A DNA stretch of 64,000 nt from Mucilaginibacter sp. GTDB lineage: Bacteria > Bacteroidota > Bacteroidia > Sphingobacteriales > Sphingobacteriaceae. The stretch covers positions 1 to 64,000 of the forward strand of contig NZ_JAQBOC010000049.1 in assembly GCF_028288225.1 (NCBI RefSeq), read 5' to 3'. The notes under the pieces are model-generated. The model was not told where the DNA came from. It worked only from the letters and a program-made list of their open reading frames with translations, and ran no database searches. A program made the translations under genes and the position numbers. Below, in pieces: positions 8,954-17,813 of the stretch (the first letter of the stretch is position 1; the number at the start of each line of letters is the position of its first letter).

Positions 8954-8997
8954 ATTGATAATTATTAAAAGCCCGGGAGAATTTCTCCCGGCCTTTT
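8954..8997 (+). repeat. Right copy of the 44-bp direct repeat (terminator-like)
   Basis: Matches 7137-7180 at 43 of 44 positions. The difference (GCCCGGG instead of GGCCGGG) weakens one stem pair, and the T-run here is only four. It is 59 bp upstream of the gldFG start. Before an insertion, a single terminator would have separated the outer-membrane barrel gene from gldFG. Confidence 0.8.
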
Positions 8998-9056
8998 AAC
9001 TTAGCAAGCCCTTTGCTTTAGCCTAATAATGTTGTAATTTCGGCGCTTAACACCTG

Positions 9057-11462
9057 GTGAAAAAAGTGCTTAGCATCCTTAAAAAAGAAATTACATCCTA
9101 TCTCAGCTCGCTGGTGGCTTATGTTACCATTGGCGTGTTTTTATTGGTGCTGGGTTTGTTTTTGTGGGTGTTTCCTGATTCCAGCATTTTAGATTATGGT
9201 TATGCCGGGCTCGATAGCCTGTTTAGCACCGCGCCTTACCTGTTTATGTTCCTGATACCGGCCATCACTATGCGTTCGCTGGCCGAGGAGCGTAAGGAGG
9301 GCACCTTCGAACTCCTTTTTACCCGCCCCCTTACCGACTGGCAAATTGTGTTGGGAAAATACCTGGCTAGTGTGCTGCTGGTGCTTTTTGCACTACTGCC
9401 AACACTGGTTTATTATTACTCGGTAAGTACGCTGGGCACGCCTCAAGGTAATATTGATACCGGGGCGGTTATTGGCTCGTATATCGGTTTGTTTTTGCTG
9501 GGCGCGGCATTCGCGGCTATCGGTCTGTTTGCATCATCAGTAACCAAAAACCAGATCATCGCTTTTACTATCGCGGTGTTCTTATGTTTCTTTTTTTACA
9601 GCGGATTTGATTCATTGAGCCAATTGTTATCCCTGCAGGATCTGGGTTTGCAAAACCTGGGTATTACGGAACATTACCAGTCGGTAAGCCGTGGTGTGTT
9701 GGATACCCGCGATCTGGCTTACTTTATTATTGTTGCCGGTATATTCATATGGCTTACATTGTTTGTTATTATCTGTCAGCGCAAAAAGAAGTTGTTTACC
9801 GCTACCATGTTGGGGTACGTAGGCGGCTTAATAGTTATTGCACTTGTTTCTATCATAACTTTCACCCGTTTTGATTTTACTACCGAAAAACGATACACTA
9901 TATCGCCTATCAGCAGGCAAATCATGGACGGTCTGCAACAACCTGTAAAGGTTACTGTTTATTTGCAGGGGGGCAGTTTACCGGGTGGCTTTAAACGTTT
10001 GCAGGGAGCTACGCGCGATATGCTGAACGATCTGCAGGCCTATAGTCACCGCAAGTTACAGTTTGAATTTGCTGACCCGCTGAAAAATCTTGCCGGCGAT
10101 CAGCAAGCGCAGGCCATACAGGAGCTGGAGGCCAAAGGCGTTGAGCCGACTAACCTCAGTGTTAAAACCGACGATGGTGTATCGCAAATGATCATTTTTC
10201 CATCGGCTTTGGTAATGGCAAATGGCAAGGAAATACCGGTTAAACTGTTGCTGAGCAGGATTGGCTTGTCGCCCGATGAGGTGCTGAACAACTCCATCCA
10301 AAACCTGGAATACGCTTTTACATCGGCCATCAAAAAAGCAACCAGTGGGGGCAAACCACAAATTGGCTTTACCGAAGGGCATAACGAACTAACCGACCTG
10401 CAACTGAATGATGCCATGAAATCCCTTTCGGATGGTTACGAAGTTGGCCGGGTTAATTTGGATAGTATTACGTTTACAGGATTGCAAAAAATAAAACTGC
10501 TGGTGATCCCCAAACCTGATAAAAAATTCACCGAACTGCAAAAGTTTAAGCTCGACCAATATATTATGCATGGTGGCCGCGTACTGTGGACGATTGACCA
10601 GGTAAACGCCGAACTGGATAGCTTGCGTGGCCATGGTGGCGAGCAGCTGGCCTTCGCCAAACAACTGAACCTGGACGATCAGCTTTTTCGTTATGGTATC
10701 CGCATCAATTATGATCTGATCGCCGATATGAGCTGTTCGCCAATACCGGTAAGTACAGGCAATGTGGGTGGGCAGGCACAGATACAAATGCTGCCCTGGC
10801 TGTTTTACCCCATATTTATGCCCGTTTCTAAACATCCTGTTGTAAAAAACCTGGATGGCATCAGCAGCGAATTTGCCAGTACCATTGATGTGCTGGATAC
10901 TAAGGACGTTAAAAAAACTATCCTGCTTAGCTCATCGCCCTATAATAAAAAAGTGAGTGTGCCGCATGTGCTGTCGTTACAGGCCCTGGAACAGGAACCC
11001 AATACCAAAGATTTTCAGAGTACACCCAAAACTGTTGGGGTATTACTGGAGGGTAAGTTTATATCTGACTGGCGAAACAGGCCGCTGCCCGAAGGACTTA
11101 AAGAGCAAGTAACTATACAACCCGAAAGTCAGCCTACCAAAATGATTGTGATCAGTGATGGGGATATCCTGAAAAACCAGGTAGGTACCGATGGCTCACC
11201 ATATCCGCTGGGGTACGACCATTATACGCGGCAAACCTATGGCAATAAAAATCTGCTGTTGAATATTGCCGATTATATGACCGATGATTCGGGCTTGATA
11301 GTCCTGCGTACCAAAGAGGTAAAGCTGCGTTTGCTTAACCGGGTCCGCATACGCAACGAAAAAATGTATTGGCAGTTGGTAAACACTATAACACCCCTTA
11401 TCTTAGTGTTAATATGTGCTATTTTTCAACATTATATTCGTAAGCGGAAGTATGCCCATTAA
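9057..11462 (+). CDS. gldFG: GldF-GldG fusion: ABC transporter permease plus substrate-associated subunit
   Basis: Membrane component of the Gld ABC system. GTG start at 9057, 801 residues. Residues ~1-245 match GldF: six transmembrane stretches including AYVTIGVFLLVLGLFLW and the cytoplasmic motif RSLAEERKEGTFELLFTRPL, typical of ABC-2 permeases. After a short basic linker (CQRKKKLFTATM, ~248-258) another helix starts the GldG part. This carries RYTISPISRQIMDGLQ, a large extracytoplasmic domain (GFTEGHNELTD near 440, Gldg/DUF4350-like) and a closing helix (TITPLILVLICAIFQ) with a basic tail. In Flavobacterium johnsoniae gldF and gldG are separate genes of ~240 and ~560 residues; here they are in one frame without a stop. 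The ATPase gene gldA is upstream but not adjacent. Confidence 0.85.
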   Translation: MKKVLSILKKEITSYLSSLVAYVTIGVFLLVLGLFLWVFPDSSILDYGYAGLDSLFSTAPYLFMFLIPAITMRSLAEERKEGTFELLFTRPLTDWQIVLGKYLASVLLVLFALLPTLVYYYSVSTLGTPQGNIDTGAVIGSYIGLFLLGAAFAAIGLFASSVTKNQIIAFTIAVFLCFFFYSGFDSLSQLLSLQDLGLQNLGITEHYQSVSRGVLDTRDLAYFIIVAGIFIWLTLFVIICQRKKKLFTATMLGYVGGLIVIALVSIITFTRFDFTTEKRYTISPISRQIMDGLQQPVKVTVYLQGGSLPGGFKRLQGATRDMLNDLQAYSHRKLQFEFADPLKNLAGDQQAQAIQELEAKGVEPTNLSVKTDDGVSQMIIFPSALVMANGKEIPVKLLLSRIGLSPDEVLNNSIQNLEYAFTSAIKKATSGGKPQIGFTEGHNELTDLQLNDAMKSLSDGYEVGRVNLDSITFTGLQKIKLLVIPKPDKKFTELQKFKLDQYIMHGGRVLWTIDQVNAELDSLRGHGGEQLAFAKQLNLDDQLFRYGIRINYDLIADMSCSPIPVSTGNVGGQAQIQMLPWLFYPIFMPVSKHPVVKNLDGISSEFASTIDVLDTKDVKKTILLSSSPYNKKVSVPHVLSLQALEQEPNTKDFQSTPKTVGVLLEGKFISDWRNRPLPEGLKEQVTIQPESQPTKMIVISDGDILKNQVGTDGSPYPLGYDHYTRQTYGNKNLLLNIADYMTDDSGLIVLRTKEVKLRLLNRVRIRNEKMYWQLVNTITPLILVLICAIFQHYIRKRKYAH

Positions 11463-11463
11463 A

Positions 11464-11589
11464 TTTTATATTTTTGATAACCATTTGGCCTCACCCTGCC
11501 CTCTCCAAAGGAGAAGGTTCAAAGAGCGAGGAGTTAAAGTCCTCTCCTTTGGAGAGGATTTAGGTGAGGCTAAGTTTTATATTTTTGAT
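11464..11589. repeat. Interspersed hairpin repeat between 15-bp direct repeats
   Basis: A long imperfect hairpin has left arm 11488-11514 (GCCTCACCCTGCCCTCTCCA...) and right arm 11541-11570 (CCTCTCCTTTGGAGAGG...GTGAGGC). It is flanked by direct repeats TTTTATATTTTTGAT at 11464-11478 and 11575-11589. The 'cctcacc...ctctccaaaggag' sequence resembles a hairpin common in Bacteroidota intergenic regions. The flanking repeat could be a target-site duplication or chance in AT-rich DNA. It fills the spacer between gldFG and dnaN. Confidence 0.7.
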
Positions 11590-11602
11590 TAAATAGACCC
11601 AT

Positions 11603-12727
11603 ATGAGATTTATTGTTTCTACATCAACATTACTCAAACAATTGCAGGCAGTGAGTGGCGCTTTAAGTAATAGTACCGTATTGCCTATACTGGAAAACTT
11701 TTTGTTCGAGATAAAGGATGGAAACTTAACCATCTCTGCAACCGACCTGCAAACCAGCATGACCACTTCTTTAACTGTTGAGTCTAAAGAGAATGGCCGC
11801 ATTGCTATACCATCGCGCATTTTGTTAGAGACCTTGAAATCGTTACCGGAGCAACCTGTAGCTTTTTCTGTAGATGATAACACATTTGCCATTGAAATTA
11901 ATGCAGGCGACGGAAAGTACAAACTGAGCGGAGAGAATGGTGAGGATTTTCCGAAGATACCGGTAGTTGAAAATGCATCGTCAGTAAATTTACCTGCCTC
12001 GGTATTGGCCGAAGCGATAAACAAAACCATTTTTGCGGTAAGCAACGATGAACTGCGCCCGGCCATGACAGGTGTTTACTGTCAGCTGAGTACCCAGCAC
12101 CTTACTTTTGTAGCTACCGATGCGCACAAGCTGGTACGTTACCGCCGTAAGGATGCTAAAGCGGCAAGCACAACATCGTTCATATTACCTAAAAAAGCGT
12201 TAACACTGCTTAAATCATCGTTACCAACTGATGATGTGAATGTATCGGTTGAGTATAACTCTACCAGCGCGTTCTTTAAATTTGGTAATATTAACCTGGT
12301 TTGCCGTTTGATTGATGAACGCTATCCTGATTACGAAGCGGTTATACCACAAACCAACCCGAATAAATTAAGTATTGACAGGCTAACCTTCCTGGGATCG
12401 TTAAATCGTGTGGCTATTTATGCCAACAAAACCACGCACCAGGTAAGGCTTAAAATTAATGGCAGCGAGCTGAATATATCATCAGAAGATATTGATTTTG
12501 CAAACGAAGCGCACGAGCGTTTAAGCTGCCAATATGAAGGCGAAGACATGGAAATTGGCTTCAATGCACGTTTTTTAATAGAAATGTTAAAGAATTTAAG
12601 TTGCGAAGAAGTATCTTTGGAGATGTCGACACCTAACCGTGCCGGATTATTGCTGCCACAGGGTGGTGATGAAAACGAAGATGTGCTGATGCTGGTTATG
12701 CCGGTTATGCTCAATAGTTATGCTTAA
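11603..12727 (+). CDS. dnaN: DNA polymerase III subunit beta (sliding clamp)
   Basis: Forms the ring clamp that tethers DNA polymerase III to DNA. The 374-residue product has the three clamp domains of about 125 residues each: MRFIVSTSTLLKQLQAVSGALSNSTVLPILENF at the start, PAMTGVYCQ...VATDAHKLVRYRR in domain 2, and the C-terminal GLLLPQGGDENEDVLMLVMPVML. Full length and intact, with an ATG start. It is not next to dnaA, and no recF follows, so it is away from the classical origin cluster; this is common in Bacteroidota. Confidence 0.97.
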   Translation: MRFIVSTSTLLKQLQAVSGALSNSTVLPILENFLFEIKDGNLTISATDLQTSMTTSLTVESKENGRIAIPSRILLETLKSLPEQPVAFSVDDNTFAIEINAGDGKYKLSGENGEDFPKIPVVENASSVNLPASVLAEAINKTIFAVSNDELRPAMTGVYCQLSTQHLTFVATDAHKLVRYRRKDAKAASTTSFILPKKALTLLKSSLPTDDVNVSVEYNSTSAFFKFGNINLVCRLIDERYPDYEAVIPQTNPNKLSIDRLTFLGSLNRVAIYANKTTHQVRLKINGSELNISSEDIDFANEAHERLSCQYEGEDMEIGFNARFLIEMLKNLSCEEVSLEMSTPNRAGLLLPQGGDENEDVLMLVMPVMLNSYA

Positions 12728-12757
12728 GTGTAAACTTAAATTATAAATCCAAAATCG

Positions 12758-12786
12758 AGTCCGGCTTTAAAAACCGGACTTTTTTG
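12758..12786 (+). terminator. Intrinsic terminator after dnaN
   Basis: AGTCCGGCTTT and AAACCGGACT pair across a short A-rich loop, followed by six T. Confidence 0.85.
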
Positions 12787-12839
12787 TTCGCCGGGATAAC
12801 AAAAATTGCGGTAAGCAGTTATATAGCTTATAATTATAT

Positions 12840-13544
12840 ATGAATATCAGGATTAAAGCTTTGTTTATTATGGTAGTTGTTGCGGGCTGGCTATCTTGTA
12901 AAAAAAATAACGATGCCCCAACGGTTCTGACAACCGCCCAACTTAATTTGGTTAATGCGTCATCAAACACCATCAATTTTTATTTAAATGGTACCAGGCT
13001 CAATAACACAACGAGCTTTTACCCGGGCGGGTCACTTGGCTATGTCTTCAATGTTGCTTCGGGTACGCAAAATTACCAGTTTAAAATTGCAGGTAATGAA
13101 AATATCCTGTTCACCAAACCATTGACACTTGATAGCGGTAAAAAATATTCGCTATATATAAGCGGCCAAACAGCCGACAATGCGTTTATGACCAACGATG
13201 TATTAACGGCTGATACCGCTGGTAACGCATTGGTCAGGTTTGTAAATGCTTCGCCTGATTCAAGTCCTTTAGTTGTAGCTTTTGAAGGAGGTTCTACGGC
13301 CACCACCATTTTAGATACCATAAAATTTAGCAGCGTGGCTTATAAAACCACTACCGATTTTATTAAGGTTAAAGGTGGATTTTCACATAATGTTAGCGTA
13401 TATCAGGCATCATCGTCTTCAAACCCGAAACGCGATACAACGGTAATACTTAATTCAGGGCAAATTTATACCATATATAGTTATGGCCTGGTAGGCACAG
13501 TGGGTAACCAGGCGCTTAATACCAGCTTAATAGTTAATCAATAA
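12840..13544 (+). CDS. DUF4397 lipoprotein (first of a tandem pair)
   Basis: Function unknown. The 234-residue product has a lipoprotein signal ending AGWLSC|KKNN. The mature part carries the DUF4397 pattern twice: LNLVNASSNTINFYLNG with a following Y/F-rich strand (about residues 37-100), and ALVRFVNASPDSSPLVVAFEG (about 129-150). Such proteins are beta-rich and surface-exposed in Bacteroidota. It is followed after 10 bp by a second DUF4397 gene, so the two are probably co-transcribed and arose by duplication. Confidence 0.8.
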   Translation: MNIRIKALFIMVVVAGWLSCKKNNDAPTVLTTAQLNLVNASSNTINFYLNGTRLNNTTSFYPGGSLGYVFNVASGTQNYQFKIAGNENILFTKPLTLDSGKKYSLYISGQTADNAFMTNDVLTADTAGNALVRFVNASPDSSPLVVAFEGGSTATTILDTIKFSSVAYKTTTDFIKVKGGFSHNVSVYQASSSSNPKRDTTVILNSGQIYTIYSYGLVGTVGNQALNTSLIVNQ

Positions 13545-13554
13545 AACCTATTTA

Positions 13555-14298
13555 ATGGCTAATCAACATAAAAACGGCTTACTGGTTTCCATGCTTTTAT
13601 TTACTATGGGTGTTTTACTGCTCCCATTTATATCATCATGCGGTAAGGGTACTAATGCCAATGCGTCGGGATTAAATACACAGTTACAAATTTTAAATTT
13701 AAGTCTTGATGCACAGCCACTCAATTTATATCAGAATTTTGTAAGGATAAGCACAACCACTTATGCTTATCCTGCCAGTTCGGGGTATTTTTATCTGTCA
13801 ACACTTGTGCCTCCCTTACAAATGCGCCTGAGCACGGCTGCCGCTACAAACATACTTACCATTAATACTACATTAAAATCCAATTCTAAATATACCCTGT
13901 TTATTACGGGCTTCCGGAGCGATAGCTCTATTAAAAATTCTATTTTATCGCTCGATACCGTAACGCTGCCGTCGTCAGGGCGGGGTAAGGTAAGATTTGC
14001 GCACACATCGGCATCGTCGCCTGAACTTGATCTTTGGGCAAATGGCACTAAAGTAACAGATAAGCAATTGGCTTTTAATACATTATCGCCGTATGTTCAG
14101 TTGCCGGCAGGTAATTATATTTTTACTGTAACTGTACATACTACACCAACTAAAATTGAAGCTACAACCCCCATTGTCACTATACAGGATGGCCGCGCCT
14201 ATACTATTTATACGCAGGGTATTGTTGGTCGTACGGATTCGGCTGCGTTTGGCACTGGTGTATTAACTAATAATTTACTTTTGAAGAGCACGCAATAG
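13555..14298 (+). CDS. DUF4397 lipoprotein (second of a tandem pair)
   Basis: 247 residues with a lipoprotein signal ending PFISSC|GKG. DUF4397-like segments are LQILNLSLDAQPLNLYQN (about 41-58) and KVRFAHTSASSPELDLWANG (about 143-162), each followed by beta strands and an 'AYTIYTQGIVG' closing strand comparable to 'IYTIYSYGLVG' in the upstream neighbour. Both proteins are probably anchored in the envelope; no substrate is inferable. Confidence 0.78.
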   Translation: MANQHKNGLLVSMLLFTMGVLLLPFISSCGKGTNANASGLNTQLQILNLSLDAQPLNLYQNFVRISTTTYAYPASSGYFYLSTLVPPLQMRLSTAAATNILTINTTLKSNSKYTLFITGFRSDSSIKNSILSLDTVTLPSSGRGKVRFAHTSASSPELDLWANGTKVTDKQLAFNTLSPYVQLPAGNYIFTVTVHTTPTKIEATTPIVTIQDGRAYTIYTQGIVGRTDSAAFGTGVLTNNLLLKSTQ

Positions 14299-14343
14299 CT
14301 GCTATTACTTTTATATTCCTATTTTTGGCCAAAATTTAAAACT

Positions 14344-15000
14344 GTGGAAGTAATAAAAAGCATTATCGACTTTATACTGCATATTGATGTTCATCTGAGC
14401 CAGATAACAAGAGATTACCAGGGCTGGACGTATTTGATACTGTTTGCCATAATTTTTGCCGAAACCGGCTTTGTTGTTACTCCATTTTTGCCCGGCGACT
14501 CCCTATTATTTGCAGCAGGAGCATTAATAGCCACCGGCCAAACCGGTTTAGATATTACTTTGATTGCTGTAATACTGGTAATAGCCGCTTTTACAGGAAA
14601 TACGGTTAACTACTTGCTGGGTAATTATTTAGGTCCCAAGGTTTTTAAAGAAAATAATAAGATATTAAAATTAGAATACTACCTGAGTACCAAGGCTTTT
14701 TTTGATAAGCATGGTGGTAAGGCTGTTATATTCAGCAGGTTTTTACCTATTATCAGAACAATAGCGCCATTTGTGGCTGGGGTAGGACGCATGCCATTTT
14801 TACGATATAGTTTATACAATATTGTAGGCGGTACGGCCTGGGTACTTAGCTTTTTGTTTATCGGTTTCTTTTTTGGGAACATTCCGGTTATCAAGCAGAA
14901 CTTTACGCTGGTGGTAATGGCCATTATTCTGATATCTGTAGTTCCGCCAATTTATGCGGCTATAAAAAACAGATCCGCTAAAAAAGCTACGACTAAATAA
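14344..15000 (+). CDS. DedA family membrane protein
   Basis: Polytopic inner-membrane protein of the DedA/SNARE-associated family, some members of which flip polyprenyl-phosphate or phospholipids. The 218-residue product starts with GTG (14344). It shows the family landmarks FAETGFVVTPFLPGDSLLF (about 39-57) and FSRFLPIIRTIAPFVAGVGRM (about 135-155; the Arg residues and the two Pro are conserved in the family). About five hydrophobic segments are visible. It has a basic tail (KNRSAKKATTK). The exact lipid substrate is unknown. Confidence 0.9.
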   Translation: MEVIKSIIDFILHIDVHLSQITRDYQGWTYLILFAIIFAETGFVVTPFLPGDSLLFAAGALIATGQTGLDITLIAVILVIAAFTGNTVNYLLGNYLGPKVFKENNKILKLEYYLSTKAFFDKHGGKAVIFSRFLPIIRTIAPFVAGVGRMPFLRYSLYNIVGGTAWVLSFLFIGFFFGNIPVIKQNFTLVVMAIILISVVPPIYAAIKNRSAKKATTK

Positions 15001-15034
15001 TCGCAAAATACCTTATATCCTGGGTACTATTTGG

Positions 15035-15994
15035 TTATCTGGTAGTTGTATTTTCCGGTTTTCGGTATAAGGCTTCTTCGCGGTGCAGTTTATGCTGTTC
15101 ACTGAGCGGCATGGGCTGTTCTATCAGTTTATTCAGATCGGGTTGCCCGGCATCAACCCAGGCCGAATATCAGAAACTTCCTACCGAAAGTATGGATGCC
15201 CGCATTTGCCGTTCTACCATTCCCTTTAACATTTTTTGATAAGCCGGACTATAGGCAATTGAATAATCAGTAATTTTTCTATTGTTGCGCCGTACCAGGC
15301 TGTACTTTTTATCGGCCGGAAAAGTTTTGTTGAGGATACGCTCAAAACGCAATACCGTGTCGACGCTATTAAATGAGGCCCGGCAAATTTTAAAAGCCTT
15401 GGTTAGCGGATTTTCGATATAACGGGCCTTGCCGGCATAATACCGATAGCGATCGCCAAACAGCTCTGGTAAGCGGGTTTCCCATAGGCCATGAATGCCA
15501 ATTTGATCAGTAAGTTGACCATTATAATTCAGGGTAAGATGCAGGGGGACATGCGCATCGGCAACATAATGGCCCAGGTAGGCCGACGCGTTTAGGATGG
15601 CGGTAGTATCATGTGCCTTAAATGCCCTTATCAGTCTGTAATACTGGTATTGAATGGCCCAGGGCAGGGTACCATATTTATTCAAAGTATCTGCTGAGTA
15701 TTTGGCAGCGGCATCCAGCCATTTTTGAGGCATGGCAGTAAAAGGCTTTTTACCATAATGGTCGGCATCAAAAAAATGTCTTGGCGCTTCCAATGTGTCC
15801 ACGTAACGGCGTTTGTCGGCGCTCACGGCGTGTTGGGTTATATAATCAATATTGCTCCTGTAAAAGGCTGCCATGGCTTTTGGCAGTATGAAAACTGCCA
15901 GTCTGTTAATGCGGTAATGTGCAAAGAACCCCCACGACGAACATAATATGATTAAACAGACTCCCGATAAACTCTATATGATGCTTCGCTTCAT
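15035..15994 (-). pseudogene. Zinc-dependent phospholipase C/S1-P1-like gene with two in-frame stop codons
   Basis: One minus-strand frame from the ATG at 15994 to TAA at 15035 (319 codons) is interrupted by TAG at codon 7 (15976-15974) and TGA at codon 275 (15172-15170). Before the first stop come M-K-R-S-I-I; after it the frame continues as a signal peptide (SGVCLIILCSS) and the typical mature start WGFFAHYRINRLAVFILP. The core has RHFFDADHYG and YLGHYVADAHVPLHLTLNYN, with several His/Asp suited to zinc. The second stop stands where a Trp is expected (SF[stop]YSAWVDAGQPDLNKL), i.e. TGG to TGA. Between the stops an intact 234-residue frame remains, but it lacks export signal and N-terminal zinc ligands. 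Most likely inactive, unless the stops are sequence errors. Confidence 0.85.
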
Positions 15995-16052
15995 ATAGTA
16001 GTAAGCTTTGAGTGATGAGTTTGGAGTTTCTTTACTTTGATCATGGCTAAAT

Positions 16053-17741
16053 TTACAGAGCGTATTTATCCCGTAACTGTATGCTTACTTTATTTGCTTC
16101 ATCAATAATACTCTCCGGAAAGCCCAGGCCTTTTAAAACGGCTATTCCGTTCCGGTTTTTAAGTAATCCCTCTTTAATTTTATAATCAAACACCAATCGG
16201 TCATCGCCGATAAGTTCCTCAAACGAAAAAACCTTATAGTCATGCCCCAGTAGTTCGGCAAGTTCAAGATCATGGGTTGATACAAATACAAAGCTTTTAT
16301 TCTCAATAAAATAGGAGAGTACCGCTTTTGCGGCCGCAATTCTTTCAATGGTATTGGTTCCTCTGAAAATTTCATCAATAATAACCAGGCTGTTAACAGG
16401 TTTACTGGCAGTAGCCTCCATGATGATGTTTTTAACTGATAATGCCTCGGCCTGGAAATAGCTTTTGTGTTCGCCCAGATCATCGCTCATATTAATGCTT
16501 GTGAAAATTTTTAGCGGTGGGGCGTTATACACACTTGCAAAACTGGTATTGATAGTTTGCGATAACAGCGCGTTTATAGCGATAGCCCTGATAAATGTGG
16601 TTTTACCCGACATGTTTGACCCTGTAACCAAAACTCCTTGTTTGTTATCTATACTGATGGAGTTTGCCACACAATTTTCAATAAGGGGATGATACAGATT
16701 TTTTATAACCATGTTTTCGCTACCGGTTAAAAAACGGGGTATGCAATGATGTGGCGAGCCAACCCGTACTGATTGTATGGAGATGGCCATATCAACCCGG
16801 GCTACAGCCTTATAAAGCACTTTAATATCATCCAGATACTTGTTAACCCGGCTTATCGAAAAAATAAATATCAACGGTTCAATCAGCAGGAACATCTTTA
16901 GCCACTCGGTAATAAGATAGGCGATATCCGTGGGATCAATAGCTGCCTTGTTTTGCAGATTAATGAAACTCAAAGATTTTTTCAGTTTTGCAGTATTAAC
17001 CAAACTTTTGTTAGTTATCTCATCTTTTTCAAATAAGTGATGATCTGCCAGCCATTTGCCCACATTGTTTAAAATTAAAAGCTGTGGCAACGCATGCGTG
17101 TAGTTTATCATTTTGGTTTTATTGCTATAGTGGATAATTACATTGGCAATAAGCAGTATAAAAAGTAATATCAGGGCAAATTGATTAGGAACTATAAATA
17201 GGCTGATAATTAACCAAAGCGTTAAAAAAGGAGCTATGCATATATATAAGGTTACAAGCGGTGTAAATAAAGATTTATGCGTTTTACTGAATAACTCAGG
17301 AAGATAATAGGCATCAGTGTTGCCTAAGTCGGATAGTTTAAGTTCAGTGAGTTCTCTTAACGTTTGATCCTTATTTATTTGTTCAATTCTTTGTTCGAGC
17401 GTGTTGAAATAGGTTTCGGAAATTTCGGGTGAGTGAAGCTTTTTGTACAGATATTGCTGACCAGGTTTAGAGTTGGTACGATCGATATAGCTAAACACAT
17501 CGTCTATGTCAAGGTCAGTTGCCGTAGCATCTGCTATATCACTTTTGCTGCCGTACGCGGTTAAATAAGCAGCAATCAATTTAAAGCTCCGGTATATATC
17601 CTTTGGTTTACCCCATCGTTCTTTTATTTCGGCCAGTTTTTTCTTTTTTAAATGGCTGCTTTTTAAAAAGCCAATTATTAATAATATGATACCAAGAATT
17701 AATAAAGCGGGTAACCAATAATGCATATTTAAAAGTAGCAT
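16053..17741 (-). CDS. Membrane-anchored MutS-family ATPase (MutS domain V protein)
   Basis: A MutS-related protein unlikely to act in ordinary mismatch repair. 562 residues. An N-terminal helix (WLPALLILGIILLIIGFL, about 8-25) is followed by basic residues. Two further hydrophobic helices lie near 150-195 (LYICIAPFLTLWLIISLFIV; FALILLFILLIANVII), then a helical lever-like region. The C-terminal ATPase has Walker A TGSNMSGKTT (about 355), Walker B SLVIIDEIFRGTN and the STHDLELAEL switch segment. Domain I (mismatch recognition) and the Smr/KOW parts of MutS2 are absent. Such proteins are widespread in Bacteroidota; their role is not known to me. It is divergently transcribed from the HAD gene. 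Confidence 0.82.
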   Translation of the reverse strand: MLLLNMHYWLPALLILGIILLIIGFLKSSHLKKKKLAEIKERWGKPKDIYRSFKLIAAYLTAYGSKSDIADATATDLDIDDVFSYIDRTNSKPGQQYLYKKLHSPEISETYFNTLEQRIEQINKDQTLRELTELKLSDLGNTDAYYLPELFSKTHKSLFTPLVTLYICIAPFLTLWLIISLFIVPNQFALILLFILLIANVIIHYSNKTKMINYTHALPQLLILNNVGKWLADHHLFEKDEITNKSLVNTAKLKKSLSFINLQNKAAIDPTDIAYLITEWLKMFLLIEPLIFIFSISRVNKYLDDIKVLYKAVARVDMAISIQSVRVGSPHHCIPRFLTGSENMVIKNLYHPLIENCVANSISIDNKQGVLVTGSNMSGKTTFIRAIAINALLSQTINTSFASVYNAPPLKIFTSINMSDDLGEHKSYFQAEALSVKNIIMEATASKPVNSLVIIDEIFRGTNTIERIAAAKAVLSYFIENKSFVFVSTHDLELAELLGHDYKVFSFEELIGDDRLVFDYKIKEGLLKNRNGIAVLKGLGFPESIIDEANKVSIQLRDKYAL

Positions 17742-17813
17742 TAAAATTAATAGGAGCGAATGCCTGTTTTAAAGGAATTAGTTTTTACTTTTAAAGTTCT
17801 TAAACCATTTACT

